Below are positions 14,836 through 18,718 of a stretch of 18,718 nucleotides of DNA, one piece after another (within the stretch, counting starts at the first letter, position 1; every line of letters begins with the position of its first letter). Where the stretch lies: contig DATKMP010000262.1 of assembly GCA_035541775.1 (NCBI GenBank), positions 1 through 18,718 of the forward strand, given 5' to 3'. The DNA is from DATKMP01 sp035541775 (GTDB lineage: Bacteria; Bacteroidota; Ignavibacteria; UBA10030). The notes below the pieces were generated by a model. That model was not told the DNA's origin. It made no database searches and saw only the letters and a program-made list of their open reading frames with translations. The position numbers were made by a program, and so were the translations under genes.

Positions 14836-15747
14836 TTATCGTCGTCCACCGCCGCTGCGGCTGCCGCCGCTCTGGCCACCTCCGCCGTTGCCGTTATCGC
14901 GGCTTGGCGCCGGACTCGAATTGGGCGCTACTCTTGTCGATGGCGCTGAAAAGTTTGGTGTAGATCGTGGCGCACTTGATGAACGTGTTGAAGGTGCGTT
15001 GTAACTTCGAATCGATGCAGCGCGCGCGCTTCGTGTTTGATTTCGCGTGCCGTTCGATTGGTTTCGATATTGCGGTTGTTGAATCGAAGGGCTATAGGTA
15101 CGCGACGAACGTCCAACGGTCGAAGTACGATATGTTCCGGAAGGTTGGGAAGTTGCTGCGCGAGTACTGGTAGAAACAGCGCCGGAAGTTCGTGCTGCCG
15201 CCGATGTTGTTCGCCCAGCGCTTGGCATAATCATGTTGCCGGTATTATCGATGTTCGATGAACGTGCAAAATCAAATTCATTTCTTCCATTAAAATTTGC
15301 GCGCGTAAAACCGCCGGAACGCACTCCTTGCGGTTGTGAAGAATAATGTCCGTAATATCCGTTATGTCTATGCCAGTATCCGCCATAATACGGATGATAT
15401 CCACCGTAATAATAATATGCGGGATACGCCCAGCCCGCTGTCATCCACCACGCATCCCAGTAGGACCAAGTTGGATAGACACATCCGCCATAATACCATG
15501 ATGCTTGCCAAGTAGGAACACAATAAAAATATCCCATGCAGCTGCGGCGGTAATCGTCATCGTAATAATTGCCGGCATCGTTATTCGTGGAATCGAAAGG
15601 TTCCTGTGCTGCATACGATCGATTGTCGTTGTAACCGTTTTCTTCTTCGTCTTGTGTTGAAGCAAGTTGTGTGTAGCAACCGGAAAAAAGTGCCGCAGAA
15701 AGTACGACCGGCACTGCTATCATTAAAATTTTTTTCGTTGTTTCCAT
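14836..15747 (-). CDS. Putative lipoprotein with Tyr/Trp-rich and Ser/Thr/Arg-rich low-complexity regions
   Basis: A 303-residue protein. A lipoprotein signal peptide ends in the lipobox LFSGC with Cys24. An acidic, Asn/Asp-rich stretch (about 30-65) comes next. Then comes a block very rich in Tyr, Trp, Gly and His (about 70-138, for example YYYYGGYHPYYGGYWHRHNG). The second half (about 140-303) is almost entirely Ser, Thr, Arg, Ala, Pro and Gly, ending in GGGGQSGGSRSGGGRR. I recognise no family. By composition it is a surface or periplasmic adhesive or structural lipoprotein, perhaps disordered; this is inference. An AGAGGT site lies about 7 bases before the ATG. It precedes the OmpP1/FadL-like gene by 44 bp. 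The 159 bp upstream (15748-15906) must hold its promoter, but I could not identify one with certainty. Confidence 0.7.
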   Translation of the reverse strand: METTKKILMIAVPVVLSAALFSGCYTQLASTQDEEENGYNDNRSYAAQEPFDSTNNDAGNYYDDDYRRSCMGYFYCVPTWQASWYYGGCVYPTWSYWDAWWMTAGWAYPAYYYYGGYHPYYGGYWHRHNGYYGHYSSQPQGVRSGGFTRANFNGRNEFDFARSSNIDNTGNMIMPSAGRTTSAAARTSGAVSTSTRAATSQPSGTYRTSTVGRSSRTYSPSIQQPQYRNQSNGTRNQTRSARAASIRSYNAPSTRSSSAPRSTPNFSAPSTRVAPNSSPAPSRDNGNGGGGQSGGSRSGGGRR

Positions 15748-15906
15748 CTTGTACCTCTTTTATTTTCTTCTTTCTTATTAGACTCAAAATCCTTGCCACG
15801 GCTTAATGAAAAAGAAATACGAAAATAGCATGTTTTCGATTACTTTCGGAAAGAAATTTTCCGTTATGTCCATGAAACTATTCGCTCTTGTCCTGAAAAC
15901 TACACA

Positions 15907-16689
15907 TCAAAACAAACCGACATAATCGATTTGGAGTGTGCGGTTGCCGATGTTCACATTGTCTTGATTTTTGGTGATATTTTTCAGATTGAATCCAACA
16001 ACCAATCCTTTGCCCCAAGACCATCGGAATCCGAAATTTAAATAGCCATTCCCTTTTCCAATGGCATGTCCGGAATTATCATTGTTGGCAAAATCGTATT
16101 CCATCATGATGGAAATATCTTTCCCGACGGATTTTTCAGCGCCAACAAAAAAATCTAAATCGGAATCGCCGTCGGTTTGTTCCAGGGAACGATTTATTCC
16201 ACCGTGCACACTAAGATTTCCCATCACTGCATAATTTTTGCTCGCAACGACATACACACCGGGAGATTTAATCGTGTACCGCTTCAACGAGTCGGCGTTG
16301 AGATACGGCTCTTTTCCTTGCGAATCGAATCCCACGGCAATCGCGGGAACTGTTGAGCTCTCGTTGAAAAGTCGCAATTTTGCCTGCACACCCGGAAATG
16401 GATTCATGTCTATTTTGTTTTGTCCGATAATATCTGTTCCGCCGTACGAAATGCCGAACGAGAATGGTTCAAAAATTCCAACAGCTAATCCCACTAAGAC
16501 GCCGCCGTTCTGGTAGAAATTAGAAGTCACGGAATACGATCCGCGCTTGAGCAATCCAGCTGTTGGTTTATCGATAAGCATGGTTGGCTCGATGGTTGCG
16601 CTTTCGCCGGCATAACTTTGTGCAAACAATGAAGTCGGAGTGAAGAGAAATAAAAAAACGATTATGGTAACAGCAGAGAAAGTTTTCAC
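15907..16689 (-). CDS. Putative outer-membrane protein, YjbH-like barrel, function unknown
   Basis: A 260-residue protein with a signal peptide ending after about Ala23 (TSLFA before Gln24). The mature part has alternating barrel-like strands and ends in QIDYVGLF, with C-terminal Phe. PGVQAKLRLFNES, VPAIAVGFDSQG and SPGVYVVASKNY (about 99-152) resemble segments found in YjbH-type exopolysaccharide-associated barrels and related short proteins; that match is from memory and weak. About 230 mature residues would suit a 10-12 stranded barrel. AAGGAG lies 7 bases before the ATG. It begins only 27 bp after the amidohydrolase stop and is probably in the same transcript as cysS and that gene, although no functional link is evident. 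Confidence 0.68.
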   Translation of the reverse strand: MKTFSAVTIIVFLFLFTPTSLFAQSYAGESATIEPTMLIDKPTAGLLKRGSYSVTSNFYQNGGVLVGLAVGIFEPFSFGISYGGTDIIGQNKIDMNPFPGVQAKLRLFNESSTVPAIAVGFDSQGKEPYLNADSLKRYTIKSPGVYVVASKNYAVMGNLSVHGGINRSLEQTDGDSDLDFFVGAEKSVGKDISIMMEYDFANNDNSGHAIGKGNGYLNFGFRWSWGKGLVVGFNLKNITKNQDNVNIGNRTLQIDYVGLF

Positions 16690-16716
16690 GATGTGCTCCT
16701 TATGGTTAAGATCAAC

Positions 16717-18243
16717 TTAGATATCCTCTTCGTCGCCAAAAACGCGCCTTGTGGTATTGGGAAGTTCGGGCGCATGGCGTTTGATGGGCGGTACATCGCC
16801 GTCTTGTTTTTCTAAATTTTTTTTGACGATACGAAATCCTTCTTCCATCGGAATTTCTTCGTCTTCATCGGCCATGGGCTGCTGATGAAAACTATTGATA
16901 GAAAGAATTTTTGACGGCGGGTTTTCCGGAGGAACAGATTTTTCTGCGACGCGCGCATGTACTGTTTTGAGCAATTGATCGCTTTCACGAATTAAATCTT
17001 CTTCCGCGTACGTTAAAATATGGCGTTCGCGAATGTAAAATTCTCCATGAATGATGACATCGCAAACATCACGAGAACCGGCTTCCTCTAATAAGAGGCG
17101 TAACGACATTTCCGGATTATCTTCCGAGAGTGTGCTGTGCAATCGAAAATCTCTTGCATCGAAAAACACAAGGTCGGCTTTTTTTCCTGTTTCAATACTT
17201 CCCGTTTCAGCGGCAATCCCTAATGCTTGGGCGGCATTGCGCGTGTGCAACGCGAGCAGCGAAAAAGGTTTTTCTGCCGGCAGCGAAAGCGATTGCAGAA
17301 TGGAAGAATAGGCACGGATATTTTCTAACGGAGCCGGCGTTCCCCAATCCGTTCCGAGTGCAAATGGAATTTTATGTTTCGATAATTCGCCCAGCGGTGG
17401 AATGAGCGTTCCTTTTTTCAAAATGGAATTCGGAGAAAAAATTAACGGCTTTTTAGATTTTGCCAGAAGATCATAATCTTGATCATCAAAACTCACAAGA
17501 TGGGCAATGTGCACAGGAAGATCGAACAACCGATATTCATGATAAAATTGAATGATGGAAGTGCGGAAATTTCGTTTGATCGTTTCAGAACCTTCCGGCG
17601 TTTGTCCCAGATGCAGAATGATCGGCCATTGGTGCTCTTTTGCCGTGCGAATGGTCGATTGTAATCCATAAGTGGTCAGATCGGACTCGTTTTCAATGAC
17701 CAATGCAAACTTGATGGAAGGTTGGGATATGAGACGCGCTGCTTCAATTTGATCGGCATTATGAAGCCCGAGGAAACCGCGAAGTTCGGCACGCTGCATA
17801 GAATCGAAGGCGGCGCGAAAAGAAAAATCTAAATGGTCCATGCCAAATTCTGCGATCGTCGTAATGCCGGAACGTAGCGCTGCAAAGTAGGCGAGACGAT
17901 ACATGGAGGAAAGTTCTTCCAGCGACGCGGTCTCACGAACGTATTCCATTGCTTTGCGAATGCTCGGCACACGTTTCCATTTGTCGCGCGGATGACCGAG
18001 TGTGAAAGAATGCAGAAGAAACGATTCGCCGGAGAAGTGCGCGTCAATAAATCCTGGAAGAATGACTTTTCCCGCTGCATCGATTACTTCGGCATCGGGA
18101 TAGAGATGTTTGAGAATGTCGGTGTGCTTCCCGATGTCGGCAATTCTGTCGTTAATGAGAAGAAGAGACATCTTTCCGGCGTGATTTTGTGCATCGCCGG
18201 TAACAACAAATCCATTTGTTATAATTTTTTTTGAATCCGCCAT
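16717..18243 (-). CDS. Amidohydrolase-superfamily protein (imidazolonepropionase/chlorohydrolase-like) with altered metal site and acidic tail
   Basis: A 508-residue protein with the split beta-sandwich (about 1-62 and 350-410) around a metal-dependent TIM barrel. The normal HxH after strand 1 is here His69-Phe-Ser71 (ILPGFIDAHFSGES), so the second histidine is missing. Other expected ligands are present: His211 (ILHLGQT), His245 or His248 (VHIAHLVSF) and Asp299 (ALGTDWGTP). ETGKKADLVFFD (351-362) is the usual C-terminal signature. About 70 extra residues (438-508), rich in Pro, Glu and Asp, extend beyond the fold. Likely hydrolyses or deaminates a small cyclic molecule, if active at all; the substrate cannot be told. 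It begins 9 bp after the cysS stop and is probably cotranscribed with it. Confidence 0.8.
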   Translation of the reverse strand: MADSKKIITNGFVVTGDAQNHAGKMSLLLINDRIADIGKHTDILKHLYPDAEVIDAAGKVILPGFIDAHFSGESFLLHSFTLGHPRDKWKRVPSIRKAMEYVRETASLEELSSMYRLAYFAALRSGITTIAEFGMDHLDFSFRAAFDSMQRAELRGFLGLHNADQIEAARLISQPSIKFALVIENESDLTTYGLQSTIRTAKEHQWPIILHLGQTPEGSETIKRNFRTSIIQFYHEYRLFDLPVHIAHLVSFDDQDYDLLAKSKKPLIFSPNSILKKGTLIPPLGELSKHKIPFALGTDWGTPAPLENIRAYSSILQSLSLPAEKPFSLLALHTRNAAQALGIAAETGSIETGKKADLVFFDARDFRLHSTLSEDNPEMSLRLLLEEAGSRDVCDVIIHGEFYIRERHILTYAEEDLIRESDQLLKTVHARVAEKSVPPENPPSKILSINSFHQQPMADEDEEIPMEEGFRIVKKNLEKQDGDVPPIKRHAPELPNTTRRVFGDEEDI

Positions 18244-18252
18244 GGGAATAAT

Positions 18253-18718
18253 CTACGAAGTTTTCCGCCACGTTGTGCCGTCTTTTTTATCTTCGATGAT
18301 AAAGCCAAGATTTTTTAATCCGTCACGAATGATATCCGAAAGCGCCCATAATTTTTGTAGACGAACTTCGCTGCGAATATGGACAAACAAATCCAATAAT
18401 CCTGATTCTGTTTCTGCATCAGCCGTTGCAGTTTCTTGTTTTTCGGTGATGATGCCGAGAATATTGCCGCCGAATTCTGAAAATGTTTTTTCAATTGATT
18501 GTAATGCACCTAAAGAAAGTTTTTGATCGGAATTCAAAATTTGATTGACTTCTTTAGAAAGATCAAATAAGATCGCAATTCCTTGCGGCGCGTTGAAATC
18601 ATCATTCATTGCATCAAGAAAACGCTGACGGAAGGGAGTCGTATCAAATGATTCTCCGTCTATTCTTTTTTCTGTTTCTGCTTTAGTAGTCTCCGCGCGA
18701 AGATTGCGATACGTGTTG
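18253..18718 (-). CDS. cysS: Cysteinyl-tRNA synthetase, C-terminal part (partial)
   Basis: About 155 C-terminal residues are visible; the gene continues beyond the window. FLDAMNDDFNAPQGIAILFDL is the conserved CysRS segment at the start of its C-terminal helical (DALR-like) domain. WALSDIIRDGLKNLGFIIEDKKDGTTWR near the end is the equally typical anticodon-side tail. The catalytic HIGH and KMSKS motifs and zinc ligands are outside the window. The enzyme charges tRNA-Cys in the cytoplasm. The next gene starts 9 bp downstream. Confidence 0.92.
   Translation of the reverse strand, partial: NTYRNLRAETTKAETEKRIDGESFDTTPFRQRFLDAMNDDFNAPQGIAILFDLSKEVNQILNSDQKLSLGALQSIEKTFSEFGGNILGIITEKQETATADAETESGLLDLFVHIRSEVRLQKLWALSDIIRDGLKNLGFIIEDKKDGTTWRKTS

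Noticed and set aside
15820..15863. Two short palindromes (CGAAAA/TTTTCG and CGGAAA/TTTCCG) in the gap before the lipoprotein gene
   Set aside because: Stems of 6 bp, no T tract; too weak to call a terminator for the upstream gene.
1..18718. CRISPR arrays, insertion sequences, integrases or prophage genes
   Set aside because: None seen; no direct repeat arrays, transposase motifs or phage-type genes in the window.

Overview
This window comes from a Gram-negative bacterium. It encodes an RND pump, three beta-barrel proteins with signal peptides, and a lipoprotein. Moderate GC content, a sigma70-like TTGACA promoter, an OmpP1/FadL (PorV-like) barrel, fused-looking envelope operons and SpmA/SpmB in a genome that gives no other hint of sporulation fit the Bacteroidota/Chlorobiota/Ignavibacteriota group, most plausibly an Ignavibacteria-like lineage. 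This placement is inference from gene content only.

Layout. Positions 1-140 hold the 3' end of mnmA. Positions 198-6065 (+) are one stress or efflux operon: an ECF sigma factor, a zinc-type anti-sigma factor, a small membrane-anchored Spy/CpxP/CnrX-like sensor, what looks like the wreck of a NodT/OprM-type outer-membrane channel gene (about 1660-1818), an RND adaptor and an RND permease. The order resembles the cnr/ncc metal-efflux systems, but the pump is of the HAE (drug/amphiphile) type. After a two-tier inverted repeat (6098-6160) comes a second + strand operon (6164-9086): spmA with an unusual ~120-residue insertion, spmB, and an unrecognised outer-membrane barrel. It ends in a hairpin terminator.

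Positions 9228-9341 (-) carry tRNA-Asp(GUC) with its own terminator. A LigB/YgiD-type dioxygenase (9422-10219, -) lies divergent from a sulfur-assimilation cluster (10435-13243, +): cysteine synthase, O-acetylhomoserine sulfhydrylase and an Rrf2 regulator with an IscR-like cysteine set. A strong terminator (13261-13305) separates it from convergent minus-strand genes.

Positions 13316-18718 (-), read right to left, are the end of cysS, a divergent amidohydrolase, a small outer-membrane protein, then after a 159-bp gap a Tyr/Trp-rich lipoprotein and an OmpP1/FadL-type barrel. 

The two most interesting points are the sigma/anti-sigma/periplasmic-sensor cassette wired to an HAE-type RND pump that seems to have lost its own outer-membrane channel, and the SpmA(insert)-SpmB-barrel operon, which could be an envelope-spanning system of unknown substrate.
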